Assembly (NCBI GenBank): GCA_902702965.1
Contig: CACRXP010000641.1
Coordinates: 310,270 to 374,269, forward strand
Source of the DNA: Spirometra erinaceieuropaei
Taxonomy: Eukaryota > Platyhelminthes > Cestoda > Diphyllobothriidea > Diphyllobothriidae
DNA length: 64,000 nucleotides
Reading direction: 5' to 3'
The notes under the pieces were generated by a model, which saw only the letters and a list, made by a program, of their open reading frames with translations, did no database searches and was not told the DNA's origin. A program made the translations under genes and the position numbers. Positions 43,325 through 56,749 of the stretch are shown in pieces. The stretch's first letter is position 1. The number at the start of each line of letters is the position of its first letter.

Positions 43325-46300
43325 TTATGGCGAAGTTAACGGACCTTACGTGCACCTCCTTTGTTTTGCTGCAATGCGCCGAGACTGTTCAGAGAGCACC
43401 GTTAAACAGCCGCGTTTGTGGGCCACTAGACGGTTGCTATAAAAAGCGGGAAGCGGTGTATTCTTCGATCCCTCCATGTACACCTTCCTCAAAAGTTTAG
43501 ACTAGAGACTACAGTACATTTGAGCATTGTGCAGAAGAAAAAACAGTTAGTAAAATATTGTAGAACGAAGGTTACCTGCCGTTGTTTTGCAGCCGAAGAT
43601 GATTAGTATAAAATATACAGTAGATGGAGAACCACACGAAATGCTATCCACAATTCCCAAATGCATATCCTAGTTGTGTAAATTCCCATTGAATAAAACT
43701 CAAAAGGTAAGTTGAAGAGCATACGTCTGCTTTCGATAAATTTTCTCCATACCTATGCATTTATATAGCTATCGAGGTAATAAATTTAAAGATATTGGTA
43801 AATAGATAATATGCTGTAGCTCCGTTTTAGGGAAAAGAGGTGTGATAGATCGTGATCCATTAAAAGTCCAGACACCGCTAATCAGATGGTGGACCCCAGA
43901 GAAGGTAATTATATTCGGGTGGTTTTCATGATGGTTATAAACTATGGCAATTGTGGGACCTGTATAAAGTTCTCCTGTGCCCATACGACTGTTGTCCGTA
44001 CTGTGACTGCATACTTTCTGTCGTAGCCAACAAACGCTCCTCTACTATTGTTTTATGACTTAATATGACCTTGTTAACCACTCTAAGAGCTCGTTGACGC
44101 CTACAAGATGCTCTGTGTCTATCATGTACGCAAGAATAGAGCTGTTTGTGTTCTTTATTCGACCCTTACCTAACCATGTTGTAAGATGTTCTTTTATGCT
44201 ATTACATGAACGCCGGCTCGTGTAACTAATATATTATGTCCTACGGGGGCATGCGAGGGAGTAAATACACACACAGGTGGTCTGAGATGAGAGTTTGTCC
44301 TTGCCGTCTCCGGGCAGAATGGGAATATTGGAGAACAGTACACGGGTATCAGCTGCTGGAAAGGTCTGCAATACAGTTTGAGTACGGCACCTTCTTAAAA
44401 GTTCATTTGTCGCACCCTTATGAAAAGACCCTTTATCGATGTTTTTGGTAGTGAATCTATCAGAATAACGGTTCTGGAATAAAAGCTTTTGATGATGTGA
44501 AGCTCTTTTTTAACGTTATCAGCTAGGCAGATTCTTCTCGTTGTTTCTGTGAAACGGCAAACCAAACTACGTTTAACGTTTAGCGATACGTAACTCCCAA
44601 ACGGATGTATTTTCCGGACCACGTTTTCTTACGATAGACTATACGTCAAATGCTGCCGTCAGGTTTTATTCTCATAAGCACATCCAGAAAGGGAAGCGAA
44701 TCGGTCTGTTCTACTTTCAGAGTATATTAAAATGATGAGTGCTCGTGATTTCTATTATCCAGTAAAAGGTCTCCTTGTTTTGGTGAAATAACGAGCATAT
44801 TATTCGCGTTCCACCAGTAGTACAAATTTTTTTTCGCGTCGAAATGCCATACCTAAATATGCGCTGGTTTGAGAAGTAGGGGAGTGCCAAAAAATAAATA
44901 AATCTAATGAGTTTCACTAAAGATCTGAAGTGTTACTGCTTCCGGGAAGAAGATTGCAGTTGGAGAGAAAAAAAACAAAATTCCAGTTCTCTTTTCCATG
45001 ACACTGACTGAAATTTAGTTTTTTTTACCGTTCGCATTTCCCCCAAAGCCCATATGTTTTTACTGCTTCAATAGCCATGAGCGGAATTTATCTAAAGCAG
45101 ACTTTTGCCTGCAAAATCGCCTTTTAAAATTTTCAGTAACATTTCTATTCCATCTTTGACTGGATTATGAAGGCAGAAATAAATGAATGGCTTTACATGG
45201 CATGCCATTATTTTACCTCCACTAGACGTACTTTGCCGATTTCAAACATCATTTAGCAATGAAGGTAATATTTGTTGTTGTTTACTGCACGAAACGAATG
45301 TTTTATTAGATCACCCCACTCAAAATCAAATATTTGTGACTGTGTAGACGGACGGATCCAAGCTGTTTGGAGGAAAACGGGGTACCAAGATTTTAAATCC
45401 AAAGGTAGTCGTCAATTCGGGCTGATGGTCAATTATAAGTTCAAAAATAAAAGATATTTGTAGCCTAGACGACCTAGATGCCGTCATTAAGGAGGTAATA
45501 GACATGTGAAGTCACCTCGCCACTTTCTATAGGACGTCTCTGTACTTAGCCATATGAACTGTTGGCCTTATTTATGGTAGGTGAACAACACGCCGCGCAA
45601 CCGGGCACAAAACAACGTTGCCTACTTACTCACGCAGTTTCGGTGAACTTTCCAGAAATCAGGTATGACGCGTTTGCCGTTATGAGCATTGGCCGTGAGG
45701 GTTAGCAGACCGACTGTGATTTACAGTTATGAAATGTGGGGCCAGGCTACACGTTTAGGGCATTCAATAAAAAAGTAAGAAGATATTGTTAAAAACATGT
45801 GTCCGCCAAGCATGTATTATTGCATTCTTACGGGACCTGGAGAGGGTGGGGGACTTGGATTATGCGCTGTAAGACTAGGGTACGAATAGCATCCAGACTG
45901 GTTTTAAACTGCGTTAAATAAGGGTTAACCTGTATGCAAAATCACCCGACTGAAAGACATAAGCTTTCAAATACACCAAAAGAATCTCCTAAATGATTTA
46001 GAAAACAATTTTAAGGGAAAGGCCAGTTGATTTTGCAACAGCTGGTGCATCTGGATGCATATGTCAGCAAAGATTTAGTTTCACTGTGAAATTTCGTTTT
46101 GCGTTCATATTTCAAACCTTGCTGCATGCCAACGTTTACTGACCTACAAGGCGATGTCAATAAAAAGCACAAAAATTTTTTTTTCACAAAAAGTACGCAG
46201 CAATCTGAAAGCAAATAAAAACTGAATCACAGAATATAATAAAATACGAAGCTCTTTGGAAAAAGACGCTCCCTAAAAAGACCGCTATTTCGTAATCGTT

Positions 46301-49033
46301 GGATTCAGTCAGTGTCCACGAACTATTGCCATGTACTGGTAAAATATATAGTGCACACAATCATGATACTAAAAAAAGACTTGGACAATATGAGTGTAGA
46401 TAAGTGCCAACGTTAAGTTGATTCACTGTAGCCATCAGCCATACTTTGCAACTACCGATAGTATTTTTATATCTAACGCATGCATGTGCGACGAGGTTGC
46501 AAGTTATAACAAATGGCTTACACCAACCTTAAGACGATTAGTGAGCTAAATTTTATGCCCGATCAAAAACGAAAAAAAAAATTGACAATTTGTTGACGCC
46601 TAGAACCGATGCATTGATCTGATGTCTACATACATATAGCCCAGCTCGGTCACCCCAAGGATTGTGCCACTCATTGTTAGTTAAGCAGTATCCCCTGTTA
46701 TATTTCTGCGCAATTTCGGAATGTTGGAAAAATAAACAGCATGTTCCAATGGTCAACCACTCTTCCTCATCCTTACACATACTCTGATCTGGAACTCAAA
46801 CATCCCCTTCTATCTCGGTTCCAACAATTAAATTGTATTAATATAATCTAATAGATCCATTGCTCAGACTTTTTCTGCAGACCCGTGGATGACACAGGTT
46901 AATATCCGGTCTACGAACACAGGCGCCATGATGTGGTCAATGCCATATGTTAGACTATACTCAGGTACATTGGCGGATTTAATGATTTCGTGTCTGTATG
47001 TGTCGAACACGACCTGGTCCCCCATAATTTGCCAGATTTAAATAAATGAAGTCATGCGATGTCCTAAGAGTGAAAATGCTCTAAAATGCAAACACCCCGA
47101 ACGGGTTATTTGGCATAGTTTTCTACGCTAGAAGATCCGAATTACGCAGTTAGGTGGTAGCCTTCCAAATTCCGAATTGTAGCCTTGAATGATTCTGTGA
47201 TAGAATGAGGAGTGCAGAGTTCGTAATATGACCGCATATAAACATCCAGTCCGCAAATTGCGTTCAGCAATAGTTTGTCTTCAATAGTCGATCAAAATAG
47301 CTACTATGTAATGTATAATGCTTTCGAGATTTGACCAGAAGGAACAATTAATCGGAGAAACTTAAGGAATAAATGTGCTTGGCGTTGGTTTCTGTGTCAT
47401 TTAATATAAAATATTAACTAGGATTTTTCCTTTGTTTTTAGATATTATACTTGAGTGAGTCCTCGATTATTGAATACCAATGCGTCAAATTCAGGAGTGG
47501 CTTATCATTTTCGGTTGCCATTTAGAAGCATTAATACGGATGCATTGTGGATGGTTGAAACCACGCCAATTTGCAAACTTCTGTTCACATATTACACAAC
47601 TTATGGTTACATAGCTTAACTTAGACAGTTATCATTTGTCCATTTAAAACTCGCGGCACTTACCAGCCTTTCCTAATTTTTTTACTTTGGTAAGATCACG
47701 AATATCTTATAAAAATGTCCTGTTAAACATACATTTCACAACAGATATCGGAGTACGTTTAAACCGATGGCCCCGTTTTCTAAATAGGAATTAAGTTACA
47801 GCCTTAACGCTCGATTTGCAGAAGTACGAAGAATGGATTGGCTGCATGTTTAGTATTCTAAGTCACATCGACTTTATTTTGTCCGTCATACTACAGTCCA
47901 AATCAGGCGTACCATTTTCAACATCTTGAACATTCTGGGGCGTATATCTATACCTAAAATGCCGTTTATGTGACAAAGGTAGTGATATCACGCGCTGAAG
48001 CAATAACAACTGACGCAAACTACCACTCGAACAGTTTCCGTAATAACTTGATACTTTAGACAAATTTGGCCAAACGATAACCCACTAATAGCTGTAATGA
48101 ATTTGCTTGAGAAAGATAATTGCGTAGTCTTTGAAATATCTACCACTTGACATCTTTTTTGTTGCAAACAGTGTCAGAATTAAGGACCAGGTTGTGGTAG
48201 AAGGATTCCTACACTCAGAATTGCCGCCGTGAACAATGTTTTAAGCTCCTCAACAAGGGATATCAATGGATCCATGCTAGCAATGACGTTGCGCGATAAG
48301 ACACTTATAAAATCTGCCATGTCATACATTTATCAAGCAAAGAGAGGTAGACTTGCAAAGGTCTCATTTTGCTAGCTGTAGTCAAAATGCAATATATAAG
48401 TTTATTCTATATCCGACATCCAATTTTAAATGTATTCCATGCTTATCAAAAACGTCTATTTGTCATGCACTGGAGAAAATTTTAATAGCATTATTCGTTG
48501 AGGCGATGGTGTATTTGGATAAATGTAAAAGAATAGTACACGCTTTGGCTGTACAATTCGCAATGACACCTTCCTATACGTAACACAGTCTGCCATTAGA
48601 GCAGTCGGTTTTGCGCTTAAACATAGTTCTGTGGACGTGTTGAGCATATTTTGCGTAACTCTTTTCTGTTTACAGAAACGTTTTTTGTGGTCTGCCTATA
48701 TTTGAGATTTTCTTCGTAATACATAAGCGGTTTTGATGTATGCGCGATAATTCTGGTATTTGTGGTTACAGAAATAATTTGTATTTAGAAAAATAAATGT
48801 GAAATGTGTTAGGTCTGACATTGCTGTAGCGATTATTTATAAATGTTCAAAGTTAATAGACCAGAAACACAGTGAAACTTGATAATCCGCCTTATTTAAA
48901 AACACATATAAACATTGTACATAACCTGGTAAATCAGTCATAGTGTTTGATGTTTACGAATGTGGCAAAACTAGCGATCAATCAGATGCGCACATTCTTT
49001 TTTGGCAACGGACGTCATTTATGACCATAAGCT
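43325..49033. other. Long unassigned interval
   Basis: Nearly 6 kb with no supported gene. Many short open frames occur, none with a recognised domain or a relative in the window. Confidence 0.45.
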
Positions 49034-49892
49034 ACAGTTGGTAGGTTAACTTATGCAATGTCGGCTAAAATTCCAAAATGTCTTTTCGTTTCCTAAAGAT
49101 TATTTAAGAAGTTGTATTAAACTAAACATCATGCAGCCGAATTCTACAATAATTCGGTAATATTGGCATGCAGACTTTTAAACAAACGTCTTTTTGGCCG
49201 CATACAAAACTGTACTCTGTTAAAATTAACTTCTTATTTGGCATGCATTTTTTATTTCAATTCCTTAAAATATTTGTCTATATTTCATAGACCACATGAG
49301 TAAATTTTGATTATTTTTACTAATTTGGTAGAAAATAATTATTGCTAACGTAAGCTGGGCGGTCACAAAGGTTATGTCGATGGATTTACCATTGCGGCTG
49401 GTAAAGTAAGCAATATGGACCAAAAACAGTGCAGCGTTTTATGAGCCTCATATGGTCTACTCTTCAGACTGTGGATAAACATAAAATGTTTTTAAGCGGT
49501 AAATATACAGTTTGTGGTTTGGAAACCCTGAATGCAAGTGTAACGGCAGGTCGAGTTCAAAATAATTTAGGGAATGGTAACGATTTTGCAGACCAAATTG
49601 TATCCTTAGCGTAAACAAATAGAGACAAATGTTATTTTTGCCGAATGTTTTAAAACTAAATATTTCCATGAAATATAATTTAATTTTAAAGGGCATCAAA
49701 AACATAGAGATAAATGCCTGCCACGTAATTAGTCACTCTTTACTGAATACAGTTTTTGCACGTACCCACAATGAAATTCGTTCAAAATCCGGCATCAATA
49801 GGTAACCAAATTATTACAGAATTATGCTGTAGACAGATTATTTTTACAAACCTATTTAACTTTTATTTTTGGGTTAACCCATCTACTGCATA
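49034..49892. repeat. Foldback element, older copy
   Basis: The left end CAGTTGGTAGGTTAAC and right end GTTAACCCATCTACTG are approximate complements. Arms align with 40932-41937 (AAAATTCCAAAATGTCTTTTCG, GGCATGCATTTTTT, ATTTCATAGACCACATG). The centre encodes an open frame (49429-49614, including KYTVCGLETLNASVTAGRVQ) whose DNA is shared with the centre at 41400-41560, where a 2-bp indel breaks it. Confidence 0.65.
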
Positions 49893-50036
49893 TGTATAGT
49901 TTCTCTGGGTTTTCTTTCCATCAAGGCCAAAATTCGCAGAACTTCAATCAGGTCCTTGAAGAAAAGAATACAAAACGCCTTAACACGGTCGTAAATACTA
50001 AGAGATAACTGTGGATGAATTTGTCTGTCTTGTGAA

Positions 50037-50110
50037 AATTGTGTTGCGTAGGAGGCGTCACCGCATACGGCTCGCAGACAGGGCGATGTTTTAAACATAA
50101 ATTCGTACCT
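50037..50110 (+). repeat. Relic of the conserved coding-like motif
   Basis: Encodes IVLRRRRHRIRLADR in one frame, matching the basic core HKRRLRVRLADR of copy 1, followed by a 1-base loss. The region continues to resemble block C for about 100 bp. Confidence 0.45.
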
Positions 50111-51289
50111 TTTTTGAATGACCATTTAAAGTCTGTTTTTCGGTTTTCCCTATTATTGCTGGTCTGGAGCTACCGCAGTTTGAATAAGAGAGACTTATGG
50201 ATAACTGAGAACTTCTACTATATCTTGACAACACATGAATTTTAGAATATTGCATCACTCATTCCGTATGGAGGAAAGATCTTTTAAATCCGCCTGCAAC
50301 GTCCAAATTCTGTGCATATCATTAAGTACACGGTAAAATATCATACGGAATATTTCAACTTCACTGTCTGAACGAGTTGTAAAGTATTTTAGGTAAAACT
50401 TGGCATTCGTCTTTGATTTAGTCATTTATGACCGCGTTAAACCCGGATGACGATTTTTTAATTGTTCGGCATCCCAATTAGCAAACTTTTATTTCACCCG
50501 CTTATGCGTTCTTTGGATTGTGGGGGATATTTGCTCTCAACCTAAGGAAAATCGGTCATTGCTCTGTAATACTAAGAATGTGCCGCTCGCGTTGTATACC
50601 TGATAAGCGCCCCCTATATACCGTTAATTGTGATGCTAGTTGGATGGACAATAAATGGTCTAAGAAGCTTATAGTTACGAAGTCTTACTAAACAGAATTT
50701 CATCTGTCGGTTGATTATTTTGTTTGAGGTAGATGTGACCTAGTAACGAATGAGGAACAGGAAGAATATTTTTGCATATTGTAAATAAATCAAAATTAAA
50801 CTTATAAAGGTACATCACAGATCAAGTTAACGTCGCACTTAATACGCGATGAATATTAAACACTGCCGTTTGTATAACCTGTCGAGGATAATTTCGTGAC
50901 TGATATATAGCTTAATGTATTTTGTGCTATAAATTATGTTGCTACATAACGGAATTATTATTTCATAATCAAAAACAAATTGACGCATTTTGTGTTATAC
51001 TTAATGACTTAAGTCACCAGGTTTTTGTCCATATTGTCATAGTTCGTTGTCTTTACTTCACCTTTAATCTGTAGGGGGCTTTTCTGGCATTGCATACCGG
51101 TTGATTTCGGCGTCTAGCATAAATTGACAATCGTGTAGTGGACGTGCATTTTTTAAAATGAAGCCACAGGTCCCACAGTATTCATAGGATTAAACAATTA
51201 CCCAACCTCGATCAGTAAAAGGCGACTGGCTTCATAGGAACTGCAAATAAGGCGTAATTTTTTAATTCTCGCAACTGGGACATCATCAC

Positions 51290-51440
51290 TGCACCGGTCC
51301 GTACCACTTCAAAATCTAAAGCAAACAATTTTGAAACAGTCAAAAAAGCAGAATTTGTTGCTGTTATCAAAGTTCGCGACAATAAAGTAAATGCAAAATT
51401 TCACTGCGCAAAAAGAAAACAAATTAGAAAACCTAATTTT
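51290..51440 (+). repeat. Weak relic of block A
   Basis: Shows short ordered matches to 39590-39760 and 270-420 (AATTT..AAAAAAGCA, AAAGTTCGC.ACAA, GAAA.CAAATTAG.AA). It places a block A relic upstream of block C in the fourth unit, as in the first. Confidence 0.3.
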
Positions 51441-52149
51441 TCATAGATAATCTAGCGCACAACTGGCAGGTCACCTTTTGCTGCACTCAGTACAATTAAT
51501 GAAAATGGTACCTAGAAAACGCACTTTATGAAGAGTGAGTTGAAATTTAGCTCGCCAAGTGATGTATGTGTGTGTAAATCTAAGGACTCGGGATGGTTGG
51601 AGTAAATTAAGGGTGACTATGCTATCTATCCGTATGCATAGGTCGTGTTCTCTAAAAGCATATGGGCAGGTTATAAGTTGTGCAATGAGCAAGCTGATTG
51701 TGTCGCTAACACTAATCGAAGTGCTGTGAGTTTGTTGATACTAGTGGACTGTGTTATGTATGCACGCTTTTTGTTTAATATGAGGCATTTTTTCTGACTC
51801 AGGTGAATGAATGTCATGCAGCATTTGTCTTGCGATTATCCTTTTACGTAGAAGTACCCATCACATAAAAGCTACTAGTACAGCTCTTGCTTAGCACATG
51901 AATACATAGTTGATGCTTGCCCTGAACAACTTGAACTTCCCACGACTGACTCGATTGTCAACGGGAAATGCATTCGCTCCACTCATAAAAACGTGTTTAC
52001 AGTTATCACTGTAACGAGCAAAATAACAGAAATAGTCCTTAAAGTTAAGTCAACCCACCAATTCTTGAACAGCTCATTTAACCACATATGATTAAATGCG
52101 CGAATAATATAATGCAAAGTAGTCTTTTCGTTCTACAGCTTAAGCCAGC

Positions 52150-52630
52150 AATGCACTCATAATTTAGGCTGATTAGTGGTACAAACAGATCTTTCGCAAA
52201 AAATATTATCCGATTGGTTAAGAGCGTATCGTCGAACGTATAAATTCTGAAGTCCAATGCTAGTGTGAGATAACTGAAAAAGATATTTGAAGAGGCGTTC
52301 AATGCCTTCAAAACAGCTCTTTCTGCTGTGTTTCATAGGGAGCGTAATCGCGTGCCACTCTCAGACAGGTGCGATGTTTTAAAAATATATCCGTATCTTT
52401 CTTGAATGACCAATTTAGGTCAGCTTTTTATCTCTATCACTGGATAGCTGCAGACTACATCAGACATATCTGCATGTAGAATGAGACGGCACTTATTCTT
52501 GACTCATAAAGGCTGATCTCAATTTATTTTACATACCTTTCAGAATAATTGATGACCTAAAACGTACAGGAGTAAATTTATTCAATCCGCCTGAGAAATC
52601 CAAACTCGGCATACATATTTAAATACGTAG
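52150..52630 (+). repeat. Segmental duplicate block C, copy 4
   Basis: Matches 2050-2560: TTAGTGGTAC, TTGAAGAGGCGTTCAATG against TCGAAGAGGCATTAAATG, GCATGTAGAAT(G/C)AGACG(G/A)CA and ATACCTTTCAGAAT(A/G)AT. It includes the coding-like motif annotated separately. Confidence 0.65.
52274..52405 (+). CDS. Conserved coding-like motif, copy 4
   Basis: A 43-residue open frame, LKKIFEEAFNAFKTALSAVF, then HRERNRVPLSDRCDVL and a TGA. Upstream, TGG of copy 1 is TAA here. It is 560 bp before the first exon of intact gene copy 4. If it is an exon of that gene, its 5' boundary must lie after the TAA at 52271. The conserved peptide in three or more units is the evidence; function is unknown. Confidence 0.35.
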   Translation: MKKIFEEAFNAFKTALSAVFHRERNRVPLSDRCDVLKIYPYLS

Positions 52631-52968
52631 CCAAGTTATACATCATATCAGACGCCGAATTTTAAGCAAATAGCGCTGGTCTATTTTAGCACAGAAATAC
52701 AGGCTTGATACTTACATTGAACCAATTCGACTTATTAGTATCGACTTTATCAGCGACTGGAAATTTATTTATACCACTAACAAAAGCTTATTCGCCATTG
52801 TCACAATAACGAAAGAAATTTCAATGTAGCCCTTAAAGTCAAATTAACCTACCACTTATACAAAGACCAATTTAATCACATAAGCTCAACGGGGTGGAAT
52901 TATATATGACAGCGTATTCTTTGCGTTCCATAGTAAAATACAACAAATCAGACATTTTTATTTTCCAG

Positions 52969-53570
52969 GACGTGAAAAAATTCACAAACATGTAGATATA
53001 GCAGGACCATTCCTCGCCCGCGGATTTGAGGCCCTAAACCAATCACTATCTCTTCTTGCAAGATATGAAGATGGACTATTTCAAAAATTTGTTTTCGGAG
53101 AGATAAAACATCGACGGAATTGTTTTATGTATCGCCAATTCGACCAGGAATGGCATGAATGTAGCGGGGTCACTTTGCCAATCATTGTGCACTCCATAGT
53201 TGTAAGTTTATATTTTATCCAATCAGACTACTCTTCACCGTTTGAATTACCATTTTAGTAGTATTAAACGTTAATCACCCAATTTATTTGGTTGATGTTC
53301 TCTCGTATGTAGTGGAAGGACGATAAATCTGATTTTTTTGCGGCAGAACCAATTCATTATACTGGTATCGAAACCACAATTTCGGGACGAATAGGAGGCA
53401 CTTTTCCAAAAGTCAACTGCAGCATTGATTATTTTGCCTTCATAGTAAAGCCCCGACAATCCGTCGAGGATATCAGACTGCCCTACAGGAATATTTCTGC
53501 GCAACTACTAAAAAGCAATCTTGCATGGAATCTTGCACACTTAAAGAACAATGTACCACTAACCTGTTGA
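52969..53570 (+). CDS. Unrecognised four-cysteine gene family, copy 4, last two exons (intact)
   Basis: After TTTATTTTCCAG, exon 52969-53201 (233 nt) ends before GTAAGT. The intron is 53202-53312 (111 bp, ends CGTATGTAG). Exon 53313-53570 (258 nt) starts TGG and ends Cys-TGA. The frame is open throughout and aligns without gaps to copies 2 and 3. Landmarks: RYEDGLFQ 31-38, RRNC (Cys51), EWHECSG (Cys64), VTLP 67-70, ISGRIG about 100, VNCSID (Cys113), RQSVEDIRLPYRN 125-137, LAWNLA and final PLTC (Cys162). Usual GTAAGT donor and pyrimidine-rich acceptor suggest that splicing is maintained. The N-terminal exons are not identified. Confidence 0.75.
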
Positions 53571-53860
53571 TATATGTGCTTTATCATTTTAAAGTTTTCT
53601 CACTTCAGCTTGAAGTGTTTCTTTTGACTTTTCTTTACTTTAGCAAAATTCTTAAACTTTAACTGAATTTCTAGAGGCGGCTGACCAGCTGCTCTTTTCA
53701 GTTTGACCTAATCGGTATTGTGCGATTGGGATTAAACGTGACGATATTTGTTGTGGCCGAAAAGCATTGGTCCATACAATTTATGTATTAAAAGCAAGAT
53801 AAACTGCCCTTTAGCATATGCGCCGCATTTGCGTAGATAAAAGCCCCTCATTGTAAGCAG
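53571..53860 (+). repeat. Duplicated 3' flank of gene copy 4
   Basis: Matches the 3' flanks of copies 1 and 2: TTTAAAGTTTTCTCAC, GACGATATTTGTTGTGGCCGAAAA, ATATGCGCCGCATTTG..GATAAAA. Confidence 0.55.
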
Positions 53861-56749
53861 ATAACGGGGCATAATGAATCGTATTCGAATATCGTTGGGT
53901 CTTAACACATTTTGAAGAGTCGCCCGTATATGTTGCTTTTAAGTAATTTCTTACGGGTAAAGTGAAGTTTACACGTAATATTATGGTAAATGTTACTAGC
54001 GTCGTGGTAATCTGGCAGAAATTCAATCATTTTAATTATGGAGTGTCAAAGTTTGTCTTTCTAGTATCAAAACACAGTTCTTCCAACGCCGATGTCATTT
54101 AATTTTACTCGCTTCATATTTCATAAGCTTGCATTCTAGTTTACTAAACAAAGCACAACATGGATATAGAAGTTCATCAACCGCACAATCTGCTTCCACA
54201 AATGCGCACAAACATCTTTTGAAAGGTCGGGCAGCGAGAGGATGATAAATACCGATCAGTATAAGGTCAACCAACACAACATGCTACTTTAAATTTAATT
54301 TCTGATCGGTAAAGTGCATTTTACGCTTTGAAAATGGAAGACCGACCGAGCTCTTTTAAAACGTCAGCATTTAAATAAACCGGTACCGGAGAGTCTATCT
54401 TCCTCTTCTTCAAATAATCAATCCGTATATGTAAACTTTGCCTGTCCGTACAAAATTCATCCAAAATTGTTGCCTCACATAACAATGTTGTTTCAAAAAT
54501 GAGTTCTACATTCCGACAAACAGCGTCGTTGGACAGACACATGGGGCGTCGCATTTGTAAAACCTTTACCTACACGTTTTGCCGATACAAACAATGATGC
54601 AGGATTTTATTTTTGGAACAGAAAAGTTATTTATTAGACGCATTTTCGTAAAACCCGGCAGCCATGAAGAAACTAGAACCCACGACAACAGGTTCGAAGA
54701 TAAGGTTTAAGCAAAGGTTTATCCAGTTTAAAATTGAGACGTCAAACCAAGGCCGTGAATGTGAACATATTTGTGTAGGTCATTTATCAATATGACTGCA
54801 GTAAGCAGAATTGTTTGGCAGTTGAATCATGAAAATATGTCAGGTTCTGCAGGGTTTACTTAACATAAGACCCAACGAGCAGTGATACTGCATTATACCG
54901 AAGTATGCCAATTGGCCCTTCGGAAATGGTCTATTCAGAAGTTTTAAGTTAGCCTCAATGATTTTTATGTAAATCCTAGTGCTTAATCGAATCAAGTGCT
55001 TGCATGAGCGGCCGCCCGACGGTGGATGTCCAGGCGTCGCTTAGTCTATGAGAGAGGAAAAAGTGTCTGTCTGAAATGCGCAGATCGCAGTGATGGATTT
55101 TTGTTAACTAAATCGTCGAGTTACATTCGACCGACGGATTTGTGATTAGATTTAGCTCAATCCGGTAAAGAAAATCAGCAAGGCTGTCCTCATGAACATG
55201 GTTAAACGGATGACTGAAAATCGCCAAGTCTACTAAGCAGGAAAAACCATATGACCAATGCAAGAAGGATGCACAGTTATGGATGGGCTTAAAATAACAG
55301 AATTTGAAACCCATTTACTGGAGTACACAGTCGAGCAAGGGTTTCGCAGAAGCCAATGGAGCTAAAGTAGGAATATGCTCCAGACGCAAATTTAAATGAC
55401 ACTGGTTTGATTAAATTTCTAAATATTTAAACGTGTCCAATAAATAAAAACCCTACATAATAATATCCAAGGAACTAAAATGAGGACATAGGCTGTCGCA
55501 TCAGTTCAATACAGGTAGACCTCCTTATATATGTGAAGGAAACAGCGCACTTCGGACGCCATTGTAATTTATATTAAATATCTGTTTAAGTATATGCAGA
55601 GGAGAAATGTGTGGATTACTTCGGCGGAATTCTGCAAGTCGAATTCTCTCATGAAATTTAAAATGACAGTTATAATAAGAACTAAGAAGGCCTAACGCAT
55701 TTGTGCGACTTAATCGCAGCAAAAAAGACTTTCAACTACCAATATTGTAGAGAGGATTTCCTACGTTGTGTAGGCTTAGTAGGGCAAAGGCATATGGAAA
55801 TTGAGAAGACGTCAGCAGAGGTAGCATGCTCCTACCCACGAAAGTCGGAAATAGCCTACACGCTTTAATTCCTACTTAAAACGTTAGCACAAAAAATATG
55901 TTACCCACGAGTCACCTTCCACGTTATTAATTAATTTATTTTGTCTGGTCTTTTGGATGTATATGTAACATACAATTTTTCATGCATCGGATATACAGCA
56001 TGAGGGCTGCTGCTTACGTTTACAAGATGGACGAGATTACACCTACCGATGTTAAACGTCTTCGGCGGCGTAAATACCCATCTAAACCGTCAGAATGGGT
56101 CTTATTTAGTACGCTATATAACGACAATTAATTTTTCGCAATATAAATCTATTTATCTCGCCTCTCATCGTCAATGAGAAAAAAACATGTAATAGCAACT
56201 GGGCACGTAAATGGAAAATGACGCTAAGGATCTTGTACATGGAGACGGTTGCTTGCTCCTGTGAACTGCTAACACTCTCCTTGTTGCTCGGTAAAAACAA
56301 ACTCACTATTATCAGCGCAGTTAAACATAAAGTTTTGTCAACTGGTTTGTTTTTATGCGATTTCTTCCCAAACGAGAACTGATCTTGTCGTTGAGTTGAC
56401 CTGTGTTTGACAGACAGTCTGTAAGCTCTACCTCGGAGTTAGTCCATTTGTAAAGCACTACAGCGTCCTCTACTGCAAATCTCCTCATTTCTGCTCCAAC
56501 TTCTCTCCCACATTTTTTCAAGGTCGCAGGCCATATCCTGACTACGGACGAAATTGTAAGTGTGCAAAGACAGCTGAAACGCATATATACGGACTTGTGT
56601 TAAAGGTACTGTCTAGGATGTTACATTAACGGGCATGAATTACCACATTCACCAGTACACCCATGGGAGATAGCATGAGAAAGAAAACAGTGAGGCACTT
56701 AGGTAGGATAGCCTAGGCCAAATGTATGTAGTTGATAGATGTTTGGGCT
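53861..56749. other. No recognisable feature
   Basis: Nearly 2.9 kb with no supported gene or matched repeat. Confidence 0.45.
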
